NCBI GenBank assembly: GCA_000720375.1
Contig: JOAA01000039.1
Coordinates: 25,294 to 89,293, forward strand
DNA from: Rhodococcus rhodnii
Lineage (GTDB): Bacteria > Actinomycetota > Actinomycetes > Mycobacteriales > Pseudonocardiaceae
DNA length: 64,000 nt
Direction of reading: 5' to 3'
Shown here: positions 52,838-62,557 of the stretch, piece by piece
Position numbering within the stretch: position 1 is the stretch's first letter
Layout of the letters: the number at the start of each line of letters is the position of its first letter
Notes under the pieces: model-generated
Databases searched by the model: none
What the model saw: the letters and a program-made list of their open reading frames with translations, nothing else
What the model was told of the DNA's origin: nothing
Made by a program: the position numbers and the translations under genes

Positions 52838-53794
52838 TCACACGACCTGGACGACGTGTTTTCCGCGGACGCCGCCAGCTTCCAAGGCGCGGTGCGCGGC
52901 GGCAAGGGAAGCGAGGGGATGGACGGTGTCCACGACGGGACGGACGTCGCCGTTGTGCGCGTATCGGGTCAGTTCGGCCAACAGTTCGGGCCGAGGAATG
53001 CGGCTGGAGAAACGCACCCGCCGGGAGCCGTGGACGGTAGAGCCAAGGATGTAGGCGACGCTGGGGAGGATGTTCTCAACATCGAAGGCGATGGCCACCA
53101 TGCGTCCGCCCGGAGCCAGCAGCCGCCGGTAGGCGGCGTGCTGCGTGCCGACGGTGTCCATGATGACGTCGAAGGCGCCCTGTCCGGACAGATCGGCCGT
53201 CTTGTAGTCGAGGGCCTCGTCCGCGCCCAGACCGCGGACGAAGTCGAGGTTCTTCGCGCCCGCGAGCGCGGTGACGTGCGCGCCGAAGAGCTTGCCGATC
53301 TGAACGGCGACGCTGCCGACCCCGCCACTGGCGCCGCGCACCAGGAGCCGTTCGCCGGGTTTGAGACGGGCCTTGTCGCGCAGGGCGGTGATCGAGGTGG
53401 TTCCGCCCACCACCAGTGAGATGGCCTGCACCGGGCTGAGGTTGGCCGGGGCCGGAGCGATGCGCTCGTGACGGACCGCCACGTACTGCGCCGCGCTGCC
53501 GAATCTCCGCCCCAGCAGCCCCCAGACCCGCTCTCCCTCCTGGATTCCGGTCACCGAGAGGCCGACCTCGGCGACCTCGCCGACGAAGTCGACCCCGGTG
53601 CGCTGGGGGAAGCGGCGCCCCGTGATCAGGCGTGCCTTCCCGGCCCGGCTGGGCAGTTCGCCGCCGTTGACGCTGACCGCGAGGACGCGCACCAGCACCT
53701 CGCCGGGCTTGACGTCCGGCACGGGCACCGTGCCCTCGTACAGCACCTCCGGTGGACCGAATCGGTCGTAGAGGGCCGCGCGCATTTCGTTCAT
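52838..53794 (-). CDS. Zinc-independent NADPH:quinone oxidoreductase (MDR family)
   Basis: 318 residues. The start MNEMRAALYDRFGPPEVLYEG is typical; an extended frame upstream is not conserved. The catalytic domain contains TGRRFPQRTGVDFVGEVAEVG, and the nucleotide-binding motif is LLVRGASGGVGSVAVQIGKLFG at about residues 144-165. Zinc ligands are absent, as in QOR-type MDR enzymes. It reduces quinones or enones with NADPH. It lies between the MarR unit and the phenazine operon, and is divergent from phzE. Confidence 0.9.
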   Translation of the reverse strand: MNEMRAALYDRFGPPEVLYEGTVPVPDVKPGEVLVRVLAVSVNGGELPSRAGKARLITGRRFPQRTGVDFVGEVAEVGLSVTGIQEGERVWGLLGRRFGSAAQYVAVRHERIAPAPANLSPVQAISLVVGGTTSITALRDKARLKPGERLLVRGASGGVGSVAVQIGKLFGAHVTALAGAKNLDFVRGLGADEALDYKTADLSGQGAFDVIMDTVGTQHAAYRRLLAPGGRMVAIAFDVENILPSVAYILGSTVHGSRRVRFSSRIPRPELLAELTRYAHNGDVRPVVDTVHPLASLAAAHRALEAGGVRGKHVVQVV

Positions 53795-54141
53795 GGTGTC
53801 GTCCTGTCGCTGTCTCGGCAACCGCGAGTGGAAGGGATCTTTCCGCTCGCACACCCAAACTAACGGCGTGAACGCGCGGCACCTTCCGCTTACGTCGAAG
53901 TGAGAGACATGCCTGCGCAACCTTCTCGGAACCGTGGCCGATGGCTGCCCGGCCAATAGTTGTCAACTGTCGGGTCACTGCGATGACGCTGGTGCACAGT
54001 GGAAACGATCGTGGTAGCAACGAGGAGAACCGCGGCAATCCGCGCCGTGCGGGGTACGTCCTCTGATTCGGGTCCAGGCTCAGGATCTGTCGGCGATACC
54101 GATGAAGGACGTCCAGTGTCACCGGTCGGTGAGGAAGTGAC
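53795..54141. promoter_or_regulatory. Divergent promoter region upstream of phzE
   Basis: 347 bases without a gene. It contains the perfect palindrome AGTTG-T-CAACT (53958-53968), a possible operator. A GAGGAAG ribosome-binding site precedes the phzE ATG. I could not assign a reliable -35/-10 pair. Confidence 0.4.
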
Positions 54142-56037
54142 ATGCAGGGTTACCGGGATCTCCGGCCGCTGCTGGCCCAGTTGACCGGGCCGGGAGCCGG
54201 GCCGTTCGCGCTGCTGTACCGGCAGGATGCCGGGCAGGGAGTGGAGATACTGCGCGGCAAGGTCACGGAGCATTCGGCACTGGATGACGTTGCTGTTCCG
54301 GCTCCGAATCGTCCAGTGCTGCAAGTGGTGCCCTACCGTCAGATCGCTGAACGGGGCCTTGCCTGCCATGACGATGGCGCTCCCTTGCTTGCGATGCACG
54401 TGGAACACTACGAGACAGTGCTCTTGGCAGACTTGCTCGCGGCGATCCAGGATGCACCGCCGCCCTTGGCCGACGGTGGTTTCGACATCTGCGACGACGA
54501 CTACGCATCCATCGTCAGAACCGTTCTGGACAAGGAGATCGCGCACGGAGCCGGTTCCAACTTCGTCGTCAGGCGCTGCTACGAGGCGACCATTCCACAC
54601 TGCACTCCCCGTTCGGCGATCGCGCTGTTCGCCAGCCTGCTCGCCGTGGAACAGGGGGCATATTGGACTTTCGTCGTGCACACCGGCTCACTCACCTTCG
54701 TCGGGGCGAGCCCGGAACGACATGTGAGTCTGAACTCCGGTGTGGTCGTGATGAACCCGATCAGCGGCACCTACCGGTATCCACCGACTGGTCCGACTGC
54801 CGCCGGCGTGCTGAGATTTCTCGCCGACCAGAAGGAGACCGACGAACTCTGGATGGTCCTCGACGAGGAACTGAAGATGATGTCGGCGCTGTGCCCCGAC
54901 CGGCCGGCAGTGGCCGGGCCGCGGTTGCGTCCGATGGCCCGCCTCGCGCACACCGAATATCTCCTTGAAGGGCGGACTCCCTTGGCAGCGCAGGACGTCC
55001 TGCGCGGCACTCTGCCCGCCCCGACAGTGACCGGAAGCCCGGTCGAAAGCGCTTGCCGGGTGATTCGTCGCTACGAACCAGGCGGGCGTGGTTACTACAG
55101 TGGCGCGGTCGCCCTGCTTCGCATGGACGCCGATGGCGTGCGGACGATGGACTCCGCGATCCTGATCCGCACCGCGGAGATCGACCAGGCAGGACGCGTG
55201 CGCATCGGCGTGGGAGCGACTCTCGTTCGTGACTCCGACCCGGATTCGGAGGTGGCCGAAACCCATGCCAAGGTGGCTGGGCTGCTCGCCGCGTTCGGAG
55301 GTGGCGCGGAGCGGACCGCAATCGCGGGGGACGGGAAATTCGCGACCGATCCGCTGGTGCTCGACGCTCTGCGACGCCGCAATACGGCGCTCGCTCCGTT
55401 CTGGCTCGCGCGCACGGAGAGTGTCGCGCCCGAACTACGCGGTCGCCGCGCGTTGGTGATCGACGCCGAAGACGGCTTCACCACCATGTTGGGCAAACAG
55501 CTCACGGCGCTGGGTATGCACGTGTCGGTCCGCACCGTCCACCAGTTGCCCGAGCACGACGACAGTGAACTGGTGGTGCTTGGCCCTGGTCCGGGAGACC
55601 CCACGGACGGCAGCGACCCGCGTATCCGCGCGTTGCGTTCCGCGGCGGTGGGTCTGGTGCGCACCAAGAGGAAGTTCCTCGCGGTGTGCCTCGGCCACCA
55701 GGTGCTCTGTGACGTGCTCGGCCTGGACGTGATCCGCATGCGGGTGCCCAATCAGGGAACCCAGCGCAAGGTCGAACTCTTCGGCGCGTCACGCTCGGTC
55801 GCGTTCTACAACTCCTTCGTCGCGTTGTCGGACAAGGACATACGAAGATTCGCGGACGTGCGTGGCGAGGTGGAGCTGAGCAGGGACCCCCGAACCCATG
55901 AGGTGCATGCCCTGCGATGCGCGGACTTCGTCTCCGCCCAGTTCCATCCCGAGTCGGCGATTTCCCTTGACGGCCTTGAGATCCTCCGTGACCTGCTGGG
56001 GTTTCTGTCCCTGCCCCGCCCAGTGGCCGCATCATGA
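54142..56037 (+). CDS. phzE: PhzE, 2-amino-2-desoxyisochorismate synthase
   Basis: 631 residues, a fusion of an anthranilate-synthase-I-like domain (about 1-410) and a class I glutamine amidotransferase (about 430-620). The first domain shows FVGASPERHVSL, VVMNPISGTYRYPPTG and GGRGYYSGAVALLRMD. The second shows LAVCLGHQ with the nucleophile Cys516 and QFHPES with His602 and Glu604. PhzE converts chorismate and glutamine to ADIC, the first committed step to phenazines. Its length and fused layout fit PhzE rather than separate TrpE/TrpG. It is the first gene of the phz operon. Confidence 0.93.
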   Translation: MQGYRDLRPLLAQLTGPGAGPFALLYRQDAGQGVEILRGKVTEHSALDDVAVPAPNRPVLQVVPYRQIAERGLACHDDGAPLLAMHVEHYETVLLADLLAAIQDAPPPLADGGFDICDDDYASIVRTVLDKEIAHGAGSNFVVRRCYEATIPHCTPRSAIALFASLLAVEQGAYWTFVVHTGSLTFVGASPERHVSLNSGVVVMNPISGTYRYPPTGPTAAGVLRFLADQKETDELWMVLDEELKMMSALCPDRPAVAGPRLRPMARLAHTEYLLEGRTPLAAQDVLRGTLPAPTVTGSPVESACRVIRRYEPGGRGYYSGAVALLRMDADGVRTMDSAILIRTAEIDQAGRVRIGVGATLVRDSDPDSEVAETHAKVAGLLAAFGGGAERTAIAGDGKFATDPLVLDALRRRNTALAPFWLARTESVAPELRGRRALVIDAEDGFTTMLGKQLTALGMHVSVRTVHQLPEHDDSELVVLGPGPGDPTDGSDPRIRALRSAAVGLVRTKRKFLAVCLGHQVLCDVLGLDVIRMRVPNQGTQRKVELFGASRSVAFYNSFVALSDKDIRRFADVRGEVELSRDPRTHEVHALRCADFVSAQFHPESAISLDGLEILRDLLGFLSLPRPVAAS

Positions 56038-56190
56038 TGTTCCCGCCCTTGGCGGGTATGGCAAGACGATGCCACGCCGCGCCTTGACGGACGATCCGCA
56101 CCGGAACGCCGGTATGCTCGCCGAGGAGATCCTGAGCAGATCCAGCACTTTGCCGGGCGTATCCGTCCACAGCAGACTGAAGGATGACAA

Positions 56191-56688
56191 GTGGCCATGC
56201 TTGACGCAGCTGACCGCTGGACTTCCGGCGCCGACGCCGAACTCCGCCGGAAGAACAGGGAAACGGTCGAGGAATACCTGCGCGTGACCGAGGGACCGGC
56301 ACGACTGGAACGCCACCATCTGTGCACCGAGGACGCCCGTGGTGGCCTGTGGACGACCGACACCGGCGAACCCGCTGCGGTGTCGGGCAAACAGAACCTC
56401 TACCGGATGGCGGCGTGGTCCCTTGAGTGCTTCCCGGACTGGCGCTGGACCAACATCGAGGTCTTCGAGACGCAGGACCCGAACCACTTCTGGGTCGAGT
56501 GTGACGGCGAGGGACAGATCCTGTTCCCCGACTACGAACCCGGGTACTACCGCAATCACTTCATCCACTCGTTCAAGCTGCGCGACGGCAAGATCACCGA
56601 GATCAGGGAGTTCATGAACCCCTGCATGCAGATGCGCGCACTCGGCATCGAGGTGCCGGAGGTCAAGCGCGGCGGCATCCCCCAGTGA
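56191..56688 (+). CDS. phzB: PhzB (PhzA/B family) phenazine condensing protein
   Basis: 165 residues, a ketosteroid-isomerase-like fold. FPDWRWTNIEVFETQDPNHFW and EYLRVTEGPARLERHHLCTE are family hallmarks. Glu140 in EIREFMNPCMQMRALG aligns by position with the catalytic glutamate. PhzA/B speeds condensation of two aminoketone units to the tricyclic precursor. Only one copy is present, as in most non-pseudomonad clusters. GTG 56191 follows an AAGGA site; ATG 56197 is possible. It lies 153 bases after phzE. Confidence 0.93.
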   Translation: MAMLDAADRWTSGADAELRRKNRETVEEYLRVTEGPARLERHHLCTEDARGGLWTTDTGEPAAVSGKQNLYRMAAWSLECFPDWRWTNIEVFETQDPNHFWVECDGEGQILFPDYEPGYYRNHFIHSFKLRDGKITEIREFMNPCMQMRALGIEVPEVKRGGIPQ

Positions 56689-56691
56689 GCC

Positions 56692-58218
56692 GTGCGCGCC
56701 GGAGATCCTGAAGTGGGTCCCGCTGTGGTGGTCGTCGGTTCGGGTGCGGCAGGTCTGGCCGCGGCGCTGGCGGCGAAGTCGCGTGGTGCTGACGTCACTG
56801 TCGTGGAGGCGACGCCGACGCTCGGCGGGAGTACGGCGCTGTCCAGCGGCGCTGTCTGGTTGCCGAACAACGCGATACCGGGCACGCGCGCCTACTTGAA
56901 CTCGGTCGCCGTCGGCGACGTCAACGAAAATCTGGTCGAGTGCTTCATCGACGCCGCGCCGCGGATCACGGAGTGGCTCGGTGAGATGACGGCGCTGCGC
57001 TGGAAGCCGCTGCCGTTCCCTGACTGCCACAGCGAGCTGCCAGGCGGCGTGAACGGCGGACGATCCCTTGAGCCGCAGCCGGTTCAGATCACCGAGGACA
57101 TCGCGTCGCTGTTACGCCCCGGACTGCCGTGGCGTCCCCGCGCGACGCTGACGGAACTGATGTCCGGGATATCGCCGGAGATCCTGCACGAGCGCGGCAG
57201 GACGGGTGTGGTCGTCGGCGGACAGGCGTTGGTCGGGGCGCTGCTGACCGCAGCGACGGCGGCCAGGGTGCGGGTCCGTACCTCTGCACGCGCCACCACC
57301 CTGCTGCACAGCGGCTCGGCGGTCACTGGAGTCCAGATCGACGGCGAAGCCTTGCCTGGCACCGTGATCCTCGCCAGCGGCGGCTTCGAGCGGGACACCG
57401 CGCTGGCCAAGACGTTCCTTGGCGCGCCGGTGCGTGGGCTGATCGGAGCTCCCGGCGCGCGGGGCGACGGACTGCGGATGGCGATGGCCGCCGGAGCCGC
57501 GCTCGGCACGATGTTCGAGGCGTGGTGGTGCCCGACGATCAGTGTTCCCGGTGAACGGTTCGACGGCGCGCAGGCATACCGCATGCTGCTGTTCGAACGC
57601 GCCCGCCCCGGCTCGCTGATGGTGGACCGGCACGGCCGGCGCTTCACCAATGAGGCGCAGAGCTACCACGAGGTCGGCAGAGCACTGCGGTCTTTCGACC
57701 GTGTCCCCGCCTGGCTGGTCTTCGACGCCGAGCACCGTCGCACTTACCCAGTCGGTCCGCTGCCGCCGGGATCCCCTGACCCGGGTTGGCTGAGGCGTGG
57801 CAACAGCCTCACCGAGCTCGCGGCGAACATTCGTCTGCCGCCGTCTGTCCTCGCCGAAACGGTCGAACGCTTCAATCGAGCGGCTGCTGACGGCACGGAT
57901 CCCTACTATGGAAGGGGAAACTTCGCCTACGACCGCGCGATGGGTGATCCCCGAGCCGCCCATCCGACACTCCGCCCGCTGGACGAGCCGCCGTACTACG
58001 CGATTGAGGTGCACGCCGGGGTCGGTGGAACCAAGGGTGGTCCGCGCACCGACACCGACGGGCGAGTACTGCGGCCAGACGGGCAACCCATTCCAGGTTT
58101 GTTCGCGGCCGGAAACGCCGCGGCAAGCCCCTTTGGGCTGGCATATCCGGGCATTGGTGGAACTCTCGGGCCCGCTCTGGTGTTCGGCGTCCTCGCAGGA
58201 TGGGCCGCGGCAGCCTGA
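56692..58218 (+). CDS. FAD-dependent oxidoreductase (FrdA/KstD-like) in the phz operon
   Basis: 508 residues. An N-terminal FAD motif VVVVGSGAAGLAAALAA is followed by LGGSTALSSGAVWLPNN, then VVGGQALVGALLTAA and RHGRRFTNEAQSYHEVG in the capping domain. The C-terminal FAD segment is GLFAAGNAAASPFGLAYPGIGG. The family includes fumarate reductase and 3-ketosteroid dehydrogenase flavoproteins, which add or remove hydrogens next to carbonyls. It starts 3 bases after the phzB stop. In a phenazine operon without phzG in view, it may oxidise the reduced tricycle or tailor the product. Confidence 0.88.
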   Translation: MRAGDPEVGPAVVVVGSGAAGLAAALAAKSRGADVTVVEATPTLGGSTALSSGAVWLPNNAIPGTRAYLNSVAVGDVNENLVECFIDAAPRITEWLGEMTALRWKPLPFPDCHSELPGGVNGGRSLEPQPVQITEDIASLLRPGLPWRPRATLTELMSGISPEILHERGRTGVVVGGQALVGALLTAATAARVRVRTSARATTLLHSGSAVTGVQIDGEALPGTVILASGGFERDTALAKTFLGAPVRGLIGAPGARGDGLRMAMAAGAALGTMFEAWWCPTISVPGERFDGAQAYRMLLFERARPGSLMVDRHGRRFTNEAQSYHEVGRALRSFDRVPAWLVFDAEHRRTYPVGPLPPGSPDPGWLRRGNSLTELAANIRLPPSVLAETVERFNRAAADGTDPYYGRGNFAYDRAMGDPRAAHPTLRPLDEPPYYAIEVHAGVGGTKGGPRTDTDGRVLRPDGQPIPGLFAAGNAAASPFGLAYPGIGGTLGPALVFGVLAGWAAAA

Positions 58219-58264
58219 TGAGGTGGTGCCCGGATAGCCGAACCGGCAAGGCAGTACAAGGAGT

Positions 58265-58915
58265 ATGTGCTTGAGCATTCCGTCGATTTCCGCTTACCTC
58301 ATGCCGAAACGGGACGAGCGTCCCGCTGACACCGTTCGCTGGACTGTGCGGCCGGAGCGTGCGGCACTCCTGATTCACGACATGCAGAAGTTCTTTCTGA
58401 CTCCGTTCGGGGCGCGGAACCCTCTCCTGACCGAACTGGTCACCAACATCGCCCGGCTGCGCGAGGCGTGCGCCCGAGCGGGAATTCCGGTGGTCTACAC
58501 CGCGCAGCCCGGGCGAATGACCCCGGAGGACCGCGGACTTCTCGCGGACTTCTGGGGGCCGGGGATGCGATCGACTCACGCGGATCGAGCGATCCTGGAC
58601 GAACTCGCACCACGGGACGGAGATCTCGTGCTGACCAAGTGGCGCTACAGTGCCTTCCACCGCACCGATCTGCTCGCCCAGCTGCGTCAGCGAGATCGAG
58701 ACCAACTGCTGGTCTGTGGCGTCTACGCCCATGTCGGCTGCCTGATCACGTGCTGTGACGCGTTTTCCCACGACATTCAGCCGTTCCTCATCGCCGACGC
58801 CATCGCGGACTTCTCGCTGCAGTACCACCAGATGGCGCTGAGCTACGCCGCGGAGCGCTGTGCGGCGACACCGGAAACCCACACTGTCCACGCGGCCATC
58901 ACCACACAGCAGTAA
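58265..58915 (+). CDS. phzD: PhzD, isochorismatase-type hydrolase
   Basis: 216 residues. Catalytic Asp39 is in AALLIHDMQKFFL and Lys125 in LTKWRYSAFHRTDL, matching the PhzD active site. The isochorismatase cysteine is not required in PhzD, and GVYAHVGCLITCCDAFSHDI covers that region. PhzD removes the pyruvate side chain from ADIC to give DHHA. It starts 46 bases after the flavoprotein gene. TTG 58271 could be an alternative start. Confidence 0.95.
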   Translation: MCLSIPSISAYLMPKRDERPADTVRWTVRPERAALLIHDMQKFFLTPFGARNPLLTELVTNIARLREACARAGIPVVYTAQPGRMTPEDRGLLADFWGPGMRSTHADRAILDELAPRDGDLVLTKWRYSAFHRTDLLAQLRQRDRDQLLVCGVYAHVGCLITCCDAFSHDIQPFLIADAIADFSLQYHQMALSYAAERCAATPETHTVHAAITTQQ

Positions 58916-58934
58916 TCAGCCGGGGAACGCGGGA

Positions 58935-59771
58935 ATGCATCAGTATGTCGTCGCCGACGTCTTCACGTCGACACCACTCGAGGGAAACCCGGTCGCCGTC
59001 TTCACCGACGCCGCCGGCATACCGGCGGAGCGCATGCAGCGAATCGCACGGGAACTCAACCTGTCCGAGACAGTCTTCGTGCTTCCGGCCCGCGGCAGCG
59101 GCGATGTCCGTGTGCGTATCTTCACGCCGGTGAACGAACTCCCTTTCGCCGGGCATCCGACGATGGGCGCCGCCATCGTGCTGGGTGCGACGCGGTCCGG
59201 GAACACACTTGTGCTGGAGACCGGCGTCGGCGATGTCCCGTTCGAATTCAAGCGGGACGGTCAGGTCATCGCCTCCGCGCGGATGCGGCAGCCGATCCCC
59301 ACCTGGACCCCTTACGAGCACGCCGAACTCCTGCTGTCCGGCATTGGTGTGACCACTTCGATCCCGCCGGTCACCGCTTACCGCAACGGTCCTCGACACG
59401 TCTACGTCGGACTGGACAGCATCGCCGAACTGTCCACTGTAGAGCCTGACCTTCGGGTACTGGCGAAGCTGCCGGACATGGCCGCCATCTGCTTCGCCGG
59501 GGAGGGGCGGCAGTGGCGGATCAGGATGTTCTCCCCGGCGTACGGGGTCGCTGAGGACGCCGCGACAGGGTCGGCGGCCGGGCCGCTGGCCATCCACCTC
59601 GGGCGGCACGGGCTGTGCCCCTTCGGTACCCGGATCGAGATCAAGCAAGGCGTGGAGATAGGCCGCCCATCGGTGATGTACGCGACCGCCTGGGGTGTTG
59701 GCGACACAGTCGAAGCCGTTGAGGTGGCAGGTTCAGCAGTCGTCGTCGCCCGAGGCGAGCTGTACGCGTGA
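58935..59771 (+). CDS. phzF: PhzF, DHHA isomerase
   Basis: 278 residues. Catalytic Glu45 lies in NLSETVFV. His74 is in FAGHPT and a conserved acidic segment is [16 protein letters not shown], as in PhzF of pseudomonads with matching residue numbers. It isomerises DHHA to the aminoketone that dimerises with PhzA/B help. ATG 58935 lies 19 bases after phzD; a longer frame overlaps phzD and is not conserved. Confidence 0.95.
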   Translation: MHQYVVADVFTSTPLEGNPVAVFTDAAGIPAERMQRIARELNLSETVFVLPARGSGDVRVRIFTPVNELPFAGHPTMGAAIVLGATRSGNTLVLETGVGDVPFEFKRDGQVIASARMRQPIPTWTPYEHAELLLSGIGVTTSIPPVTAYRNGPRHVYVGLDSIAELSTVEPDLRVLAKLPDMAAICFAGEGRQWRIRMFSPAYGVAEDAATGSAAGPLAIHLGRHGLCPFGTRIEIKQGVEIGRPSVMYATAWGVGDTVEAVEVAGSAVVVARGELYA

Positions 59772-59869
59772 GGCTCGTCCTGGCTCACGCGATCGCACTA
59801 TGCAGCACCGATTCGACCAGCTTGACCGCCACGGCCGAGCGCTGGCTCACCGACCTGACCAACCGCAAA

Positions 59870-59897
59870 CCGGGGACTTCCTGCACGAAGTCCCCGG
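59870..59897. terminator. Bidirectional terminator after phzF
   Basis: A perfect 11-bp stem CCGGGGACTTC (59870-59880) with GAAGTCCCCGG (59887-59897), loop CTGCAC. It lies between the convergent ends of phzF and the truncated gene at 59931, and probably stops transcription from both sides. Confidence 0.65.
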
Positions 59898-59930
59898 CAC
59901 CACATTCCGTCGGCGTGGTCGGCGCGGGTG

Positions 59931-60305
59931 TCACCCAACGGCGTTCGCGTGCAACTTGGTCACGAACGGCTTGGCTGCCACGAAGTAGTCCTTGCCGCAC
60001 TCCAAGTCGTCCATCGCCTGGCGGATCTCGTTGTCCAGCGCGGTACGCGCGGCGTCACCTGTCAGATTGCCCTGGCCGCGGGCAGTCACCAGGGCCTGGC
60101 GGAGACTCTCCTCGACCATGCCCGGCTTGGTCGAGCCGGGCTTGTGTCCCCGGCCGGTGAGACAGGCGGCGTACGCGTTGGCGGCCTTGACCACCCCCGA
60201 GTCGGACTCGAACGCCATCTGCGTCTGGCGGGCCTGGGCTTGCTTGGCGGCGTCGTCCGCGGGTGTGTCGCCGAAGACGGCCTTCATCGAGTCGTTGATG
60301 CACCC
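59931..60305 (-). pseudogene. Secreted-type hypothetical protein, N-terminus removed by IS
   Basis: About 125 residues are left, reading from the IS left end: GCINDSMKAVFGDTP, ADDAAKQAQARQTQMAFES, AANAYAACLTGRGHKPGST, ...AMDDLECGKDYFVAAKPFVT. The cysteine pairs and charged helical style suggest a secreted or lipoprotein family common in actinomycetes, but I do not recognise it. The frame runs on into the IS repeat by chance. Its start and any signal peptide are missing. Confidence 0.6.
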
Positions 60306-61501
60306 TGTGCCGTGCCATAACTTGACATCTGGCTCGGCGAACTGCCGATTTGCCCGGTGCAAGGGGCGTGCGATGCTCACCGACCGTGCTGCTTCGACTG
60401 ATGTACTTGATCACGGTGCGGCTATTCGGCTGGCTGGGATTACTGCTCCGACACTCCGCCGCCAAGGATGTCGAAATCCTGGTGTTGCGTCACGAAGTGT
60501 CGGTCCTGCGCCGCCAGGTTGGCCGGCCACGTCCTGGATGGCCGGATCGCGCGATCCTGTCGGCACTGACGCGGCTACTGCCCCGCGAACTGCGCTGGCA
60601 CCGCATCGTGACACCGGGCACGCTGCTGGCCTGGCATCGCCGTCTTGTCACCCGGAAATGGACTTACCCGAATCAAACAGGACGCCCACCGATCGGTGAC
60701 GACCTTCGCGAGTTGATCGTGCGGTTGGCTCGGGAGAACCCTCGGTGGGGACATCGCCGCGTACAGGGAGAACTCGCCCGGCTCGGACACCACATCGGTG
60801 CGGGCACGATCCGCCGCATCCTCGCCACCGCTCGCATTGGTCCCGCGCCTCGGCGGGCGAACACCAATTGGCGCACCTTCCTGCGCACTCAAGCAGCAGG
60901 TCTACTGGCAAGCGACTTCTTCCACCTGGACACCATCAGCCTGCGCCGACTGTATGTGTTGTTCGTAATGGAGGTCCGCACCCGCCGGGTCCACATCCTC
61001 GGCGCCACCGCGCATCCGACCGCGGCTTGGACTACCCAGGCCGCCCGCAACCTACTGATGACCCTCGACGAACGGATCTCCCAGTTCCGGTTCGTCATCC
61101 GCGATCGAGACACCAAATACGCTGCATCGTTCGACGCGGTGTTCGTCTCCGAGGGCATCGACACGGTGAAGTCCCCGCCGCGAACGCCCCGAGCAAACTG
61201 CTACGCGGAACGGTTCGTGCGCACCGTCCGATCCGAGTGCACCGATCAGATGCTGATCTACAACGAACGGCATGCCATCACCGTGCTCGAACAGTTCGTT
61301 CGGCACTACAACGATCACCGTCCGCACCAGGGCCGTGAGCAACGTCCACCCAACCACGACCCTGCTGTCGTGATCTCACTCGATAACCCGATCCGCCGCC
61401 ATCGTGTCCTGGGCGGAGTGATCAACGAATACAGACGCGCTGCCTGAACCCGATACAAAACCGCAGCTCACAGGCTAATTCGCAAGTTTTGGCACGGTAC
61501 A
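60306..61501 (+). mobile_element. IS481-like insertion sequence, complete
   Basis: A 1196-base element bounded by imperfect 19-base inverted repeats: TGTGCCGTGCCATAACTTG at the left and, as reverse complement, TGTACCGTGCCAAAACTTG at the right (2 mismatches). It encodes one DDE transposase. The flanks (…GATGCACCC and AGGTTCGCA…) show no target-site duplication, so the two sides were probably not contiguous before insertion. It truncates the gene on its left and ends 8 bases before the lipoprotein ATG on its right. Confidence 0.8.
60386..61447 (+). CDS. IS481-like DDE transposase
   Basis: About 353 residues. Helix-turn-helix regions lie at [20 protein letters not shown] and [20 protein letters not shown]. 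The integrase core starts at [11 protein letters not shown] (first Asp), continues with [17 protein letters not shown] (second Asp region) and [22 protein letters not shown] (Glu). All three acidic positions are present, so it may be active. GTG 60386 and ATG 60401 are possible starts. It is about 60% like the copy at 63416 by eye. Confidence 0.92.
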   Translation: MLLRLMYLITVRLFGWLGLLLRHSAAKDVEILVLRHEVSVLRRQVGRPRPGWPDRAILSALTRLLPRELRWHRIVTPGTLLAWHRRLVTRKWTYPNQTGRPPIGDDLRELIVRLARENPRWGHRRVQGELARLGHHIGAGTIRRILATARIGPAPRRANTNWRTFLRTQAAGLLASDFFHLDTISLRRLYVLFVMEVRTRRVHILGATAHPTAAWTTQAARNLLMTLDERISQFRFVIRDRDTKYAASFDAVFVSEGIDTVKSPPRTPRANCYAERFVRTVRSECTDQMLIYNERHAITVLEQFVRHYNDHRPHQGREQRPPNHDPAVVISLDNPIRRHRVLGGVINEYRRAA

Positions 61502-61509
61502 AGGTTCGC

Positions 61510-62376
61510 ATGACTCGCCGGTGGCCGACCATTCGGAAACTGGTCACGATCGCCACGCTGGGCACAGTAGCCGCCGCGTGTAGTCAAACCTCCAGCCCGT
61601 CATCATCCGATACCGCGCCTGAAGTCGACCCCGGACTAGCACACGTGCACGGCCTCGGTGTCGATCCCGCCGATGGCACTCTGTACGCGGCCAGTCACTA
61701 CGGACTGTTCCGGATCCCAGCGACGGGACCGCCCGAACGCGTGACGGACCGCCGCCAGGACACCATGGGTTTCACCGTCCTGGGACCGCGCCATTTCCTC
61801 GGCAGCGGACATCCCGATCCACGCGACGACGGCCCCAAACACCTCGGGCTCATCGAAAGCACCGACGCAGGCCAGAGCTGGCGTTCACTGTCCCTGACCG
61901 GCAAGGCCGACTTCCACGCACTCGAAGCCAAACACAACCAGGTGTACGGCCACGACAGCCAAAGCGGCCAGCTCATGGTGACGACCGACCGCCAGAACTG
62001 GGATCCCCGCGCCCGACTTGCATTGGCGGACTTCGCGGTGTCACCCACAAACCAGGACTTACTGCTCGCCACGACGCAACAAGGACTCACCCGCAGCAGC
62101 GACGGCGGCCGCACTTTCACACCAATCCCCAACGCACCGCCGCTACTGCTGGTCGACTGGCCGACGGCCGACACGCTGGTCGGAGTCGACATGGACGGCA
62201 ACGCCTACACGAGCCAAGACACCGGTACGACGTGGTCGCGACAAGGACAGGTACATGGCAAGCCAGAGGCCCTCATCGCGAACGGAGCGAAAGAAGTGCA
62301 CGTCGCGACCGAGACCGGGATCCACACCTCCCACGACGGCGGCCGCACCTTTCCAAACCGCCGACCGCTGACCTGA
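61510..62376 (+). CDS. BNR/beta-propeller lipoprotein (F510_1955-like)
   Basis: 288 residues with a signal peptide and lipobox ending AAAC at Cys24. The mature protein begins VDPGLAHVHGLGVDPADGTLYA and contains BNR-like repeats STDAGQSW, SSDGGRTF and TSHDGGRTF, typical of a six- or seven-bladed sialidase-like propeller. Proteins like this often occur with DUF305 and metal-resistance genes. The ATG lies 8 bases inside the right flank of the IS, so the native promoter is missing or provided by the IS. Confidence 0.8.
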   Translation: MTRRWPTIRKLVTIATLGTVAAACSQTSSPSSSDTAPEVDPGLAHVHGLGVDPADGTLYAASHYGLFRIPATGPPERVTDRRQDTMGFTVLGPRHFLGSGHPDPRDDGPKHLGLIESTDAGQSWRSLSLTGKADFHALEAKHNQVYGHDSQSGQLMVTTDRQNWDPRARLALADFAVSPTNQDLLLATTQQGLTRSSDGGRTFTPIPNAPPLLLVDWPTADTLVGVDMDGNAYTSQDTGTTWSRQGQVHGKPEALIANGAKEVHVATETGIHTSHDGGRTFPNRRPLT

Positions 62377-62519
62377 ATGACATTACGGAGTCAATCCACG
62401 ACGGCGTCCGTCCTATCTAGACAGTGCGGACCCGCATCGAGTGATTGCACAGCGCTACTATCATGGGTAGTATTGAGCTGGCCTCGCAGGTTAACTCCCC
62501 CTCGACCTGACGAGCCCCA

Positions 62520-62557
62520 GCGGGACGGGCGCCTTCCGCACGAAACGCCCGTCCCGC
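62520..62557. terminator. Bidirectional terminator
   Basis: A perfect 12-bp stem GCGGGACGGGCG (62520-62531) with CGCCCGTCCCGC (62546-62557), 14-base loop, between the convergent lipoprotein and DUF305 genes. Confidence 0.65.
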
